Assembly (NCBI GenBank): GCA_026770575.1
Contig: MU657322.1
Location: 35,420 to 47,911, forward strand
Length of the DNA stretch: 12,492 bases
Direction of reading: 5' to 3'
From: Pelagophyceae sp. CCMP2097
Taxonomy: Eukaryota > Sar > Pelagophyceae
Part shown: one piece after another, positions 5,899-12,492 of the stretch
Numbering within the stretch: the first letter of the stretch is position 1
Layout of the letters: each line of letters begins with the position of its first letter
The notes under the pieces: generated by a model
The model's input: only the letters and a program-made list of their open reading frames with translations
What the model was told of the DNA's origin: nothing
Database searches by the model: none
Translations under genes and position numbers: made by a program

Positions 5899-6152
5899 CC
5901 CGGGCGTCCTTTGCCCTTGGAAACCGTTCGATCTCTGGAGCGCCTTGTCTTCTTCTCTGCACGCCCTGCTCGTTCTCTGCTCGTCCACGTCCTGCTCGTC
6001 CACGACGCGCGCATCGCGTTGAAATTTCCCCCCTTGTACCCCCTACGGGCCCCTGTGACCTTAATAAAGGATTACTACGGCTCCCTTCGGGAGCCTGGAA
6101 GAGAGCAGCTGCCCGAGCAAATACAAAACAACGACTCGCGTTCCCAGCGGCC
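5899..6152 (+). promoter_or_regulatory. Probable upstream and leader region of the 640-residue gene
   Basis: This is the region between TIR copy 2 and the favoured start codon. It holds an isolated CCCCTTGTA (6030-6038) like the right ends of the TIR elements, a partial CCCCCTACGGG block (6039-6049), an AT-rich TTAATAAAGG (6061-6070) and the GC hairpin at 6079-6095. The TTAATAAAGG could act as a TATA-like box about 90 bp before the ATG, but this is only inference. The reading frame of the gene stays open upstream to 5859 without a better ATG. Confidence 0.3.
6079..6095. repeat. GC hairpin family, copy 3, in the gene leader
   Basis: GGCTCCCTTCGGGAGCC is a perfect 7-bp stem with a TTC loop, followed by TGGAA, 57 bp before the ATG at 6153. 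If transcribed it would form a stable hairpin in the 5' leader. Relatives at 1735 and 5625 show it is a dispersed repeat, so a role specific to this gene is not implied. Confidence 0.82.
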
Positions 6153-8075
6153 ATGGCCGACGCGAGCGAGGGCGAGGGCGCGCTCGTCCAGGGCTTTGGC
6201 GCCTTTCGGGACGCGGTGCATTCGCGACTCGATGTATCCGTGGAATCCTTGGTACGCGTAGACGCGTCGGCCATCCACGCCGTCATCAACGGCGCCCTTT
6301 CGCTCATCGTGGACCGCCTCCAACTCCTCGACCAGCGCGTCAGCGACCTCGCGCCAAGCGCCGCGGCCGGGAACGCCGCGCGGGAAAGCGCCTTGAACGG
6401 CGCCGCGCGGAGAAGCTTGGAGGACGCCGCGCGGGCGCCCGACGCGCCGCAGACAGACGCCGCCGACGATGCCAAAGCCTCGCCACGGCGCGAGGCGCCC
6501 GCGCACCAGGCGCCCGCGCACCAGGCGCCCGCGCCGGCGCAGCTCGACGCCGTCTCGCTGCGCGGCGAAGACGGCGTCGACGGGGATTTGCGTGGAGTTT
6601 TACGTGGCGAGATGGAATCGCTTGCTGGGACTTTAGGGGCGTTGGATGCAACCCAGAGGGACCACGGCGACCGCCTCGCCGCTTTCGCGCTCGACGCGGA
6701 CCGCGGCGAGGCGGACCGCGCCTTGAACAAGGAAACCTCAGCGACGTCCAACGCCGAGCTGCGCGCGACGGTGGCGGCGGTCGTTTCCTCTTTAGCGGCC
6801 TTCCGAGCCGAGCTCGCATCGCCGCCGGGACCCGCGACGGCGGGTGCCGCGCCGGCTGCGGCGGAAGAAGGGGGGATGCTTCAGATGCGTTTCCGCGTCG
6901 CGTTTTTAGAAGGCCAGATGAAGGATGCCGCCGATCGCGAGGCCGCCAACGCCGCCGCAAGCGCCGCTTCCGGCGCTCTGCAGGGCGCGGTGGACGCCGC
7001 GCGCGAAGCGGCGTTGCGAGACAGATGCGAGGCGCACAAGTTGAATTTGGACGCCTCGGCGGCCTCGGCCGACCGCTTTGCCGACGTCGACGATCGTTTC
7101 GCCGCGTTGGAGCGGCGGATGCTCGAGGCGGTGGAGCGGCGGCTCGACGCGCCGGTTCACGACCCGCCTCGAGAGAGCGTTGGCCTCGCGCCCTCTTCGC
7201 CCTTACAGCGCGCCCTCTTGGACCGCTTGGTTTTGGGAGAAGCCCGGTACGAGGCCAAGTTGGCGCTTTTAAACTCTTCGATTTCACAAACGGCGAGTCG
7301 CCTGCGCGTCTTGGCTTATAACGTCTCTGGCGCCGCAGTCGACCTCGACCTCGCCGACGACCTCGAGCATCCTTGCACCGAGCGGGCTGCGGCGGCTGCT
7401 GGTGCGATGGATCCATCGACGCTGGATGGCTGGAGGCACGCCGTGGATCTCGACCTCGGTCGCGCCCTCGAGCTCGGCTGCCCCAGACTCGCATCGGATC
7501 ACCCGCACGTTGCAACGGATCACCCGCACGTTGCAACGGATCACGTTGCAACGGACCCCGACTCGGTCCTCAGTCGAGTCGCGAATTTGCATTTTCATTT
7601 TTTGCGCATGCAAACTGCCGCGTCGAACAAGCTGCGCGACGACTCTGGCGGCAAGGAACATTTCCAAGTTATCAAAGCGTTCGACGCGTGGACCTTTGCT
7701 GCCGCGGCGGCGCACGACGGCCGGCTTTTCGACATTTTAGTCCACGAGTCGATGGTGGCTCCTCATGTTGCGGCGGTGAACTCTGCGACAATGAGTGCCA
7801 GCGGCGGTTTACAAGCGGTCGACTGGCGCAGCCTGGCGACCATGTGCCAGCGGCAAGGCGGTGCATGCAGTGGCGCTTTCGCGCAGTCCAACGAATCGAC
7901 GACGGCTGCGGGTTTCTTCCTCGACGGTCTCTGTTACGAACGTCTGCGGCACCGAAATCTGCTGCGGGACCAGCTCGGCGGCGATCAAGTGCGCGGCTTC
8001 ACAGAGGCGGAGACGCTGCAGGCGATTGACGACGTGGTGCGGTGCGTGGGCCGTGCGATGAAGTGTTTGCGATGA
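6153..8075 (+). CDS. Uncharacterised 640-residue alanine-rich, coiled-coil-like protein
   Basis: This is the only frame in the window that I consider a probable gene. I do not recognise its family. The start chosen is ATG 6153 because GCGGCCATGG is a near-ideal eukaryotic context. The open frame extends 98 codons further upstream, but without an ATG and through repeat sequence. The stop is TGA 8073-8075. The first residues are acidic (MADASEGEG). Residues about 25-66 and 245-335 are rich in Ala, Glu, Arg and Leu with heptad-like spacing, which suggests coiled coil. Between them lies a Pro/Ala/Asp linker with AHQAPAHQAPAP near residue 117. Residues 449-467 are a DHPHVAT repeat. The C-terminal part (about 470-640) is more varied and looks globular, with cysteines including CQRQGGAC at 565-572. 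No signal peptide or membrane segment is apparent. There are no introns within the frame. It could be a structural or scaffold protein, but that is speculation. Confidence 0.62.
   Translation: MADASEGEGALVQGFGAFRDAVHSRLDVSVESLVRVDASAIHAVINGALSLIVDRLQLLDQRVSDLAPSAAAGNAARESALNGAARRSLEDAARAPDAPQTDAADDAKASPRREAPAHQAPAHQAPAPAQLDAVSLRGEDGVDGDLRGVLRGEMESLAGTLGALDATQRDHGDRLAAFALDADRGEADRALNKETSATSNAELRATVAAVVSSLAAFRAELASPPGPATAGAAPAAAEEGGMLQMRFRVAFLEGQMKDAADREAANAAASAASGALQGAVDAAREAALRDRCEAHKLNLDASAASADRFADVDDRFAALERRMLEAVERRLDAPVHDPPRESVGLAPSSPLQRALLDRLVLGEARYEAKLALLNSSISQTASRLRVLAYNVSGAAVDLDLADDLEHPCTERAAAAAGAMDPSTLDGWRHAVDLDLGRALELGCPRLASDHPHVATDHPHVATDHVATDPDSVLSRVANLHFHFLRMQTAASNKLRDDSGGKEHFQVIKAFDAWTFAAAAAHDGRLFDILVHESMVAPHVAAVNSATMSASGGLQAVDWRSLATMCQRQGGACSGAFAQSNESTTAAGFFLDGLCYERLRHRNLLRDQLGGDQVRGFTEAETLQAIDDVVRCVGRAMKCLR
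6494..6538 (+). repeat. 15-bp in-frame repeat inside the gene
   Basis: GGCGCCCGCGCACCA-type units occur about three times and encode APAHQ. The period keeps the reading frame. It forms part of a low-complexity linker. Confidence 0.8.
7496..7552 (+). repeat. 21-bp in-frame repeat (DHPHVAT) inside the gene
   Basis: Units at 7496-7516 and 7517-7537 are identical. A third (7538-7552) lacks six bases, giving DHPHVAT, DHPHVAT, DHVAT. Both the period and the deletion are multiples of three, which supports selection for an intact frame here. Confidence 0.9.
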
Positions 8076-8082
8076 AGTGTTT
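8055..8082 (+). repeat. 14-bp tandem duplication carrying the stop codon
   Basis: GCGATGAAGTGTTT occurs twice in direct succession (8055-8068 and 8069-8082). The gene reads the first copy as Ala-Met-Lys-Cys-Leu. It then enters the second copy one base out of phase and meets TGA at 8073. The duplication therefore defines the present C-terminus. Confidence 0.92.
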
Positions 8083-8476
8083 GGAAAACCACGTGTTTCG
8101 AAAGTTCCCCCAAGAGTGGCATTGCTGGGGAGAGGCGCCGTCTCGAAGAAGAGACCGAAAGGCGCCTCGCAGTGCCGTTCTCGACTGGGAGGCTCTCCTC
8201 TGTTGCGCCGCCCGACGCGCTCGTCGGCCCCTCGAAACAACGCCGGCGGACGCGCCCCTTCCCAAGGCCCCTCGGAAAAGCCCGTCTCGCAGAGTTCCGG
8301 GGCCCGGAGCCTCCCACTCTCGACGGCGCTGGACCGATGCGCAGTGTTTCCTTAAACCCCTTGGTGACCGAGCCGCCTCTCCAGGCTGCGCCGCTTCTGG
8401 CGGCTTCAAGGAAGCGGAGCCGCGGTACGCCCTTGTGTTGAACACGCGCCGAGGCTGTCAAAACAAATCGGCGCCC
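8083..8476. other. Downstream region, no separate gene recognised
   Basis: A different plus frame is open from 8042 to 8752. The protein it would encode is Arg- and Pro-rich, unlike the upstream gene. CAGTGCCG/TCGAGA-type motifs appear near 8170-8190 and, inverted, at 8315-8331. These are early members of the repeat family described at 8477-9082. Confidence 0.4.
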
Positions 8477-8635
8477 AAAAACTGTGCATCGCTTCGCCAT
8501 ACAGTGCCGTCGAGAGTGGGGGGCGTCTGCGGGGCCCCTTCTCGAGGGCTCTCAGACGGCCCCTCGAGCATCGGGCCCCGCAAAAGGACGGGAGCGCTCT
8601 CGAGAGCACTGTATGGCGAAGCGATGACAGTTTTT
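8477..8635. repeat. Inverted repeat with about 40-bp arms
   Basis: The left arm 8477-8516 (AAAAACTGTGCATCGCTTCG and onward) and the right arm 8597-8635 are reverse complements apart from a one-base indel and a few mismatches. Both contain the block around GCCATACAGTGC. The 80-base centre is GC-rich and contains GGGGCCCC. The ends AAAAACTGT and ACAGTTTTT could be element termini. No target duplication or internal gene was found. Confidence 0.82.
8568..8617. repeat. 50-bp dispersed repeat, copy 1
   Basis: This matches 9033-9082 at 46 of 50 positions. It starts GCATCGGGCCCCGCAA, continues through AGGACGGGAGC, and ends CACTGTATGGC. It overlaps the right arm of the inverted repeat at 8477-8635. 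A reverse-complement relative starts at 8685 (CAGTGCTGTCGAGAGTGC). Confidence 0.85.
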
Positions 8636-8780
8636 CCCTTTTGGGGGCCGCCCAAGGCTTTTGCTCCTGTGTCCTTTGAAAATGCAGTGCTGTCGAGAGT
8701 GCTCCCATCTGCGGGGCCCGGTAGAGGGGGGCGCTCGAAACGGTCCCTTTAGACGGTCCTTCGAGGCGGCCACTCGAGAC

Positions 8781-8822
8781 GGCCCCTCTTCCAAGGCCCC
8801 TCTTCAAAGGCCCCTCTTCCAG
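8781..8822. repeat. 14-bp tandem repeat, 3 copies
   Basis: GGCCCCTCTTCCAA starts at 8781, 8795 and 8809 with single-base changes. It is a small minisatellite within the degenerate GC-rich region. Confidence 0.85.
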
Positions 8823-9032
8823 GGCGCCGAAAGGGCGGCTCCTCGAAAGGGCCCTTCGACACGGCGCCGAAACGACGGCCGCTCTTTGACGGCGCACGTT
8901 GACGGCGCCTCGAAACCGCCCTTTGAGGAGGCCCCTTGAAACGGCGCAAAAAGGGCGGCCCCGTCTCCAAGACGCCTCACGGCGGCCCTTTGAGACGCCT
9001 CGAAACGGCGCCTTTGGACGGCGCCTCTTCTC

Positions 9033-9082
9033 GCATCGGGCCCCGCAACAGGACGGGAGCACTCTCGACGGCACTGTATGGC
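9033..9082. repeat. 50-bp dispersed repeat, copy 2
   Basis: This is the second copy of the 8568-8617 module, without the surrounding inverted repeat. It shows that the module exists apart from the fold-back structure. Confidence 0.85.
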
Positions 9083-9694
9083 TCGCCTCTTCCAACGCCT
9101 TTTGACGCCAAGCCGTTCTCAATGGTCTTTTGAAAGGGCGCCTCTTTCCAGTTTTTTCCGCCGCGGCGCCTTTTTCCAAACGGCGCTCGGAGCCACACAG
9201 TGCCTTTCGAGAGTGGTCAAAGTTTGGTCCTGGACCGTGGCTCCAGGCGCCTTTTGGAGGGCGCCGCTCGACCGGCGGTTCCGGAGCGCGATTCAATTCT
9301 CTCAAAGGCCTCTCCTCCCGGTCTCTTCCCTCGAAAGAGCCCAAGGCACGCGACCGCGCAGAGGCAGGTCGAGAGTGGCATCCTTTTTGAGGCGGTCTTC
9401 TTTTGGCGGCGTCGTACAGCCGCGACTGCGGCATGGGGCCTTGGTCTCGCGCCGGGGTTCTGTGCAAACGTCTTTGCGACGAAACCCGGTGCCAAAAAGC
9501 CACGAGGAGACGCGTATTAAGGCCCAAACGCGAAAAGCAACACCCGGCGACGTCGCTCGATTTGCTTCAGCCCCCTCCGATCCCGGCCGTCGGGCCGCCT
9601 CGAGATTGCCGTCGCGGGTTTTCGAAAAACCCGTTTTCGGGTCCAAGGGCCTTTTTGAAGTACCTCTGAAGAGGGCCGACAGCAGGTGCCACGA

Positions 9695-9911
9695 GATTCC
9701 AAAAGGCCAAAACAAAAACAAAAAGCCCAAGAAGAGGATCCAAACATGTCGCACGAGGCGGCCAGATTGCATGAAATGCCCAAATTTCATGGAAGATGGA
9801 CGCTCCAAGAAATGAGTGGATCCAATCTTAAATGGCCGCCTTCGTGAGATTTTGGCCTTGTGGATCTTGGATGAGTGCTTTTGGCCTTTGGCTTTTGGCC
9901 TTTTGGGAATC
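9695..9911. repeat. Degenerate fold-back of about 217 bp
   Basis: GATTCCAAAAGGCCAAAA at 9695-9712 pairs with TTTTGGCCTTTTGGGAATC at 9893-9911, with one extra base. Further in, CACGAGGCGGCCA (9752-9764) pairs with TGGCCGCCTTCGTG (9833-9846), again with one extra base. Pairing between these blocks is patchy. It looks like an old, decayed fold-back element centred near 9795. No coding content is recognised. Confidence 0.6.
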
Positions 9912-10000
9912 AACTGCTGTGTGGTGAGTCTCCAAGCCAGAAAAGGACGGCTTTCTCAAAAAAGAGGCCATCAGGCGCCTTGTGGATCTCGGTCCGCCGT

Positions 10001-10052
10001 ACCCGGTGGCGGCATTCGGGACCCGGTGGCGGAACTCGGGACCCGGTGGCGG
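10001..10052. repeat. 20-bp tandem repeat, 2.6 copies
   Basis: ACCCGGTGGCGG starts at 10001, 10021 and 10041, with eight more variable bases (such as CATTCGGG or AACTCGGG) filling each unit. Confidence 0.9.
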
Positions 10053-10116
10053 CCCCTCAAAGTTCGACTCTCCGGTCGGCGCCGACGGGCAATATCGCGC
10101 TGGACGCCAAAAGGGG

Positions 10117-10396
10117 TTCTGGGGCCCGGTAGACGGGATTTACCGCATCCTCAGACTGGATTCTGGGGCCCGGAAGACGGGATTTACCGCGTCTTCAGAC
10201 TGGATTCTGGGGCCCGGGAGACGGGATTTACCGGATCTTCAGACTGGATTCTGGGGCCCGGTAGACTGGATTTACCGGATCTTCAGACTGGATTCTGGGG
10301 CCCGGTAGACTGGATTTACCGCATCTTCAGACTGGATTCTGGGGCCCGGTAGACGGGATTTACCGCATCCTCAGACTGGATTCTGGGGCACGGTAG
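10117..10396. repeat. 44-bp minisatellite, about 6.4 copies
   Basis: Units start with TTCTGGGGCCCGGTAGAC at 10117, 10161, 10205, 10249, 10293, 10337 and, partially, 10381, at exactly 44-bp spacing. Each contains GGGATTTACCGCATC and TCAGACTGGA. Units differ by a few substitutions and no indels. Because 44 is not a multiple of three, the open plus frames across it cycle through all three phases. The array is therefore unlikely to encode a selected protein. Confidence 0.95.
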
Positions 10397-10503
10397 AGCA
10401 ACGGCGGCCGTCTTCCAATACAGGACCGAGGCCGTCTCCAAAGGCCACTTTTCGGCAAGCAAACACCGGGAGCCACCGGGCTGTCGAGACGGTTCTCGGG
10501 GCC

Positions 10504-10617
10504 CGAAACGGTCGAAATCAAGGGCCCTTTCGAACCGGTCGAAATAAAAGGCCCTTTCGAAACGGTATAAATAAAGGGCCCTTTCGAAACGGTCGAATAA
10601 AGGGCCTTTCGAAAACC
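10504..10617. repeat. 27-bp minisatellite, about 4 copies
   Basis: Units with GGTCGAAATAAAGGGCCC and TTTCGAAAC start at 10510, 10537, 10564 and 10591. Each contains the palindromes GGGCCC and TTCGAA (or a one-base variant). Degenerate copies (GAACCGGTCGAAAAAAGGCC) continue at about 10795-10830. Confidence 0.9.
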
Positions 10618-11287
10618 GGTTCCTATCTTCGACAGCATCGTCTCGCCGGCATGGTCGCTCTCGCGTCTTCTTGCGAGCGATGCGCCTTCAAACGTCGCCG
10701 GAATTCGAGGAGCGCCGTCTCGACGCGGCCATTTGCCACCGTCTCGAGATGGAAAAGGCCCCTTTGCCTTTTCCCGGGAGACCGCAGAGGGCCCTTGCGA
10801 ACCGGTCGAAAAAAGGCCCTTGCGAACCGCCCATCGTCAACTCGAGGCCCCGTCCGTCCATCACGCCCCGGCCGACCACCGTACGATTCGTCAGTCGTCG
10901 GAATGGGAGCACACGACCGGGGCACCATGGACGGACGGGGCCGAAGCAGCGGTTCGTTCAAAAGGGCCCTGCCAAGGACCGTCGAAGAGACCACGCTCGA
11001 ACACGTCGCGCAGACTCCGTTTGGGCCTCGAAGAAGAGCATTTCGCCCTTGAAAGTGGCCAGGCCCGTTTGCTTCTTCAAACGGCGCCCTTGACAAGCAT
11101 CACCCGGCCGTCTTCAACGGTCCCTTTTCGAAAAGGGTTCGAAAGGTTTTCGAAGAAGCGTCCTTCCGGCGGCCTTGTTCCAGAGGCCCCGCTGTTGAAC
11201 GGCCCGAATTGGCCCCCTTGTCAACGGCCCTGCCAACGGCGCCGAGTCTCGGCCATTCGAGTGGGTCTCTCGACGTTGGAAGCCAAC

Positions 11288-11327
11288 GGCGCCGAAGTCG
11301 ACGGCGCCGAAGTCGACGGCGCCGAAA
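11288..11327. repeat. 15-bp tandem repeat, 2.7 copies
   Basis: GGCGCCGAAGTCGAC starts at 11288, 11303 and 11318, the last copy being partial. It is perfect over the first two units. Confidence 0.9.
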
Positions 11328-11380
11328 GAGCAGGGAGAGTCGCCACGGTTTGCCTGAGAAACCCAACGGTCGCATGGAAC

Positions 11381-11426
11381 CGGGTTCTCGCCGTCTTCAG
11401 GGCCACGGGTTCTCGCCGTCTTCAGG
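11381..11426. repeat. 25-bp tandem repeat, 2 copies
   Basis: A 21-base block starting CGGGTTCTCGCCGTC is identical at 11381-11401 and 11406-11426, separated by four bases. Confidence 0.9.
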
Positions 11427-12176
11427 CCGGTCTCCCCTGCCGGGTCTGGTCCGCAGCAAGATGCATACGACCCCCGTTGCCCGCGCCACTGAATCAACTC
11501 TGCTGAATCCACTCCGCTGAATCCTTGCTGACTTGGATCGTTTTCAAAATTTGCCGGAATCACTTGGACAGAGGGACGTATGTTGCCGTCTTCAGGCGCC
11601 CGAATCCAGGCCCGACGCGGTTCGACCCTTTTCGGCGTCTCGACGACCCTATTCGACCCGGACCTCTGAGGCCAGACCCGTTTGAAGACGCGGGCGGAAA
11701 GTCCTCATGGCACAAATTCCGACCCCTTTCCAGAAAGGGTGGGCACCATTTGGAAACCCGAAAAGGCAAAATGCGCCCCGACGCCTCTCAAGCGCAGGGC
11801 TTCAACGTTTCCGCGGCTTTTTCGACCCAAATTCTCGACCCGCCCTCCTCGGACGGTCGCAGAGCCTTTCCCAAAGTTTGGCATGGCGAGGAAGGATGCC
11901 CCAACGCACTCGACCTTGTTCTTGCAACCGCCCGATACAACCACCGACCCAACGGAAACAGAGCCCGAAAGGGGCCCTCCTCTGGGACCGTCGTTGGGCG
12001 TGGTGAATACACGGTCGCATCCGGGCCCGTTGAACGGAACTGTCAAAGTGGCCCTGTGCGGCACCGGCCCTGAGGACCGCCCAAATCGACCTTGGCCACG
12101 GTCCTCTGCGGCTCCATCCCTTTCGGCGCCGTTTTCAAAAAGACAAGAAGGGCCGCCGTCTCTCGTCGGGGCCGTT

Positions 12177-12230
12177 TTGAAAAGGCGTTTTTGAAAAAGG
12201 CGTTTTTGAAAAGGCGTTTTTAAAAAGGCG
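12177..12230. repeat. Short AAAAGGCGTTTTT tandem repeat
   Basis: Three to four copies of GAAAAGGCGTTTTT occur at 16-18 bp spacing. Each is itself nearly palindromic (AAAA...TTTT). Confidence 0.8.
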
Positions 12231-12245
12231 GCGTTTGGAATCGTG

Positions 12246-12361
12246 GCACCGTGAAAGCCGTCATCGTGAACTTTCGAAACGGTGCAAGAGAATGGCCGTC
12301 ATCCTGGCGCCGTGAAAGCCGTCAAAGAGCGGCCGTCGAGGCGCCGGTAAGAGCGGCCGTC
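12246..12361. repeat. Interleaved GCCGTGAAAGCCGTCA and GAGCGGCCGTC repeats
   Basis: GCACCGTGAAAGCCGTCA at 12246-12263 recurs at 12307-12324 with one change. AGAGCGGCCGTC at 12326-12337 recurs exactly at 12350-12361. This is a degenerate higher-order repeat. Confidence 0.75.
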
Positions 12362-12397
12362 AAGTAAGGCGCCGTTTCGAAAGGACATTGAAAAACA

Positions 12398-12492
12398 CCG
12401 TTCTCGACGGGGCCGTTCTCGACGGGGTCGTTGTCGACGGGGCCGTTCTCGACGGGGCCGTTCTCGACGGGGTCTTTCTCGACGGGGTCGTT
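12398..12492. repeat. 15-bp minisatellite running off the window end
   Basis: CCGTTCTCGACGGGG starts at 12398, 12413, 12428, 12443, 12458, 12473 and 12488, with C/T and C/G changes. The array is cut by the window edge, so its full length is unknown. Confidence 0.95.

Larger units (their letters stand above)
8636..9694. other. GC-rich degenerate repeat region, no gene recognised
   Basis: The sequence is assembled from short variants of CGAAACGGCGCC, GGCCCCTCTTCC and TCGAGAGTG. Long frames are open on both strands (8406-9527 minus, 9078-9815 plus). Their translations are Arg-rich and repeat the same peptide where the DNA repeat recurs, for example HTVPSRVLPSCCGARC and HTVLSRALPSFCGARC. I attribute them to stop-poor GC-rich repeats. 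Confidence 0.5.
10618..12176. other. GC-rich region, no gene recognised
   Basis: Several frames of 130-260 codons are open, including 10733-11506 and 11525-12073 on the plus strand, and others on the minus strand over the same DNA. None shows a recognisable domain. The peptides are Arg-, Pro- and Gly-rich, as expected for stop-poor GC-rich DNA. An exon of an unrecognised gene could be hidden here, but I cannot support one. Confidence 0.45.

Noticed and set aside
5859..6152. Upstream extension of the main gene from a TTG codon
   Set aside because: There is no ATG in this part and it runs through the end of a TIR element and a hairpin repeat. ATG 6153 has a much better start context.
6340..7551. 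403-codon open frame on the minus strand
   Set aside because: It lies wholly antisense to the 640-residue gene. Its translation is Arg- and Pro-rich, the expected shadow of GC-rich codons on the other strand.
8406..9527. 373-codon open frame on the minus strand
   Set aside because: The peptide is Arg-rich and low in complexity. Its internally repeated segments mirror the dispersed DNA repeat, and an opposing plus frame is also open.
9078..9815. 245-codon open frame on the plus strand
   Set aside because: It starts inside the 50-bp dispersed repeat and runs into the fold-back at 9695. No domain is recognisable and composition explains its length.
9816..10352. 178-codon open frame over the 44-bp array
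   Set aside because: The 44-bp period shifts frame in every unit, so the protein is a by-product of a stop-free minisatellite.
10117..10396. CRISPR array
   Set aside because: The 44-bp units are head-to-tail with no unique spacers, and no cas-like gene is present.
10733..11506. 257-codon open frame on the plus strand
   Set aside because: It is Arg-, Pro- and Gly-rich, passes through short tandem repeats, and has long competing frames on both strands.

Overview
The window looks like gene-poor nuclear DNA from a GC-rich single-celled eukaryote, possibly an alga or another protist. I cannot name the lineage. The basis is indirect. Only one long frame reads like a protein gene, and its best start codon sits in a strong Kozak-like context (GCGGCCATGG). 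There is no operon structure. Most of the rest is palindromes, fold-back sequences, duplicated terminal-inverted-repeat (TIR) elements and tandem minisatellites. A large DNA virus or another GC-rich genome cannot be excluded from sequence alone.

Left third (1 to about 3700): I recognise no gene with confidence. This part has mixed base composition and many hairpins. It holds a 14-bp stem at 235-307, AT-rich palindromic tracts near 565-615 and 1456-1518, an 87-bp direct repeat (621-707 and 976-1062), and three tRNA-T-arm-like hairpins on the minus strand (809-935). It also holds a perfect 18-bp hairpin at 1660-1701, an 18-bp tandem repeat inside a doubtful 137-codon frame (2031-2444), and a 129-bp fold-back at 3026-3154.

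Middle (about 3700 to 5900): two diverged copies of one element lie in the same orientation. Copy 1 is 3724-4279 and copy 2 is 5220-5898. Each begins with TACAAGGG and ends with CCCCTTGTA, so each has terminal inverted repeats bounded by TA. Copy 2 carries an extra segment of about 120 bp. The roughly 940 bp between them holds GC hairpins and a 71-bp tandem repeat.

Gene (6153-8075): one intronless 640-residue protein of unknown function, rich in alanine and acidic residues. It has likely coiled-coil stretches, two short in-frame peptide repeats and a C-terminal part containing cysteines. Its stop codon lies inside a 14-bp tandem duplication. A dispersed GC hairpin also found elsewhere in the window sits just upstream.

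Right third (8076 to 12492): this is GC-rich and built from degenerate motifs such as TTCGAAACGG and GGCGCC. It contains an inverted-repeat family around 8477-9082, a fold-back at 9695-9911, and a succession of minisatellites with periods of 20, 44, 27, 15, 25 and 15 bp. The last of these runs off the window end. Long open frames exist here on both strands, but composition and repeats explain them. I see no rRNA gene, convincing tRNA, CRISPR array or recognisable transposase. I did not find a clear new multi-gene system. The best leads are the paired TIR element family, the covarying hairpins near 0.8 kb and the orphan 640-residue protein.
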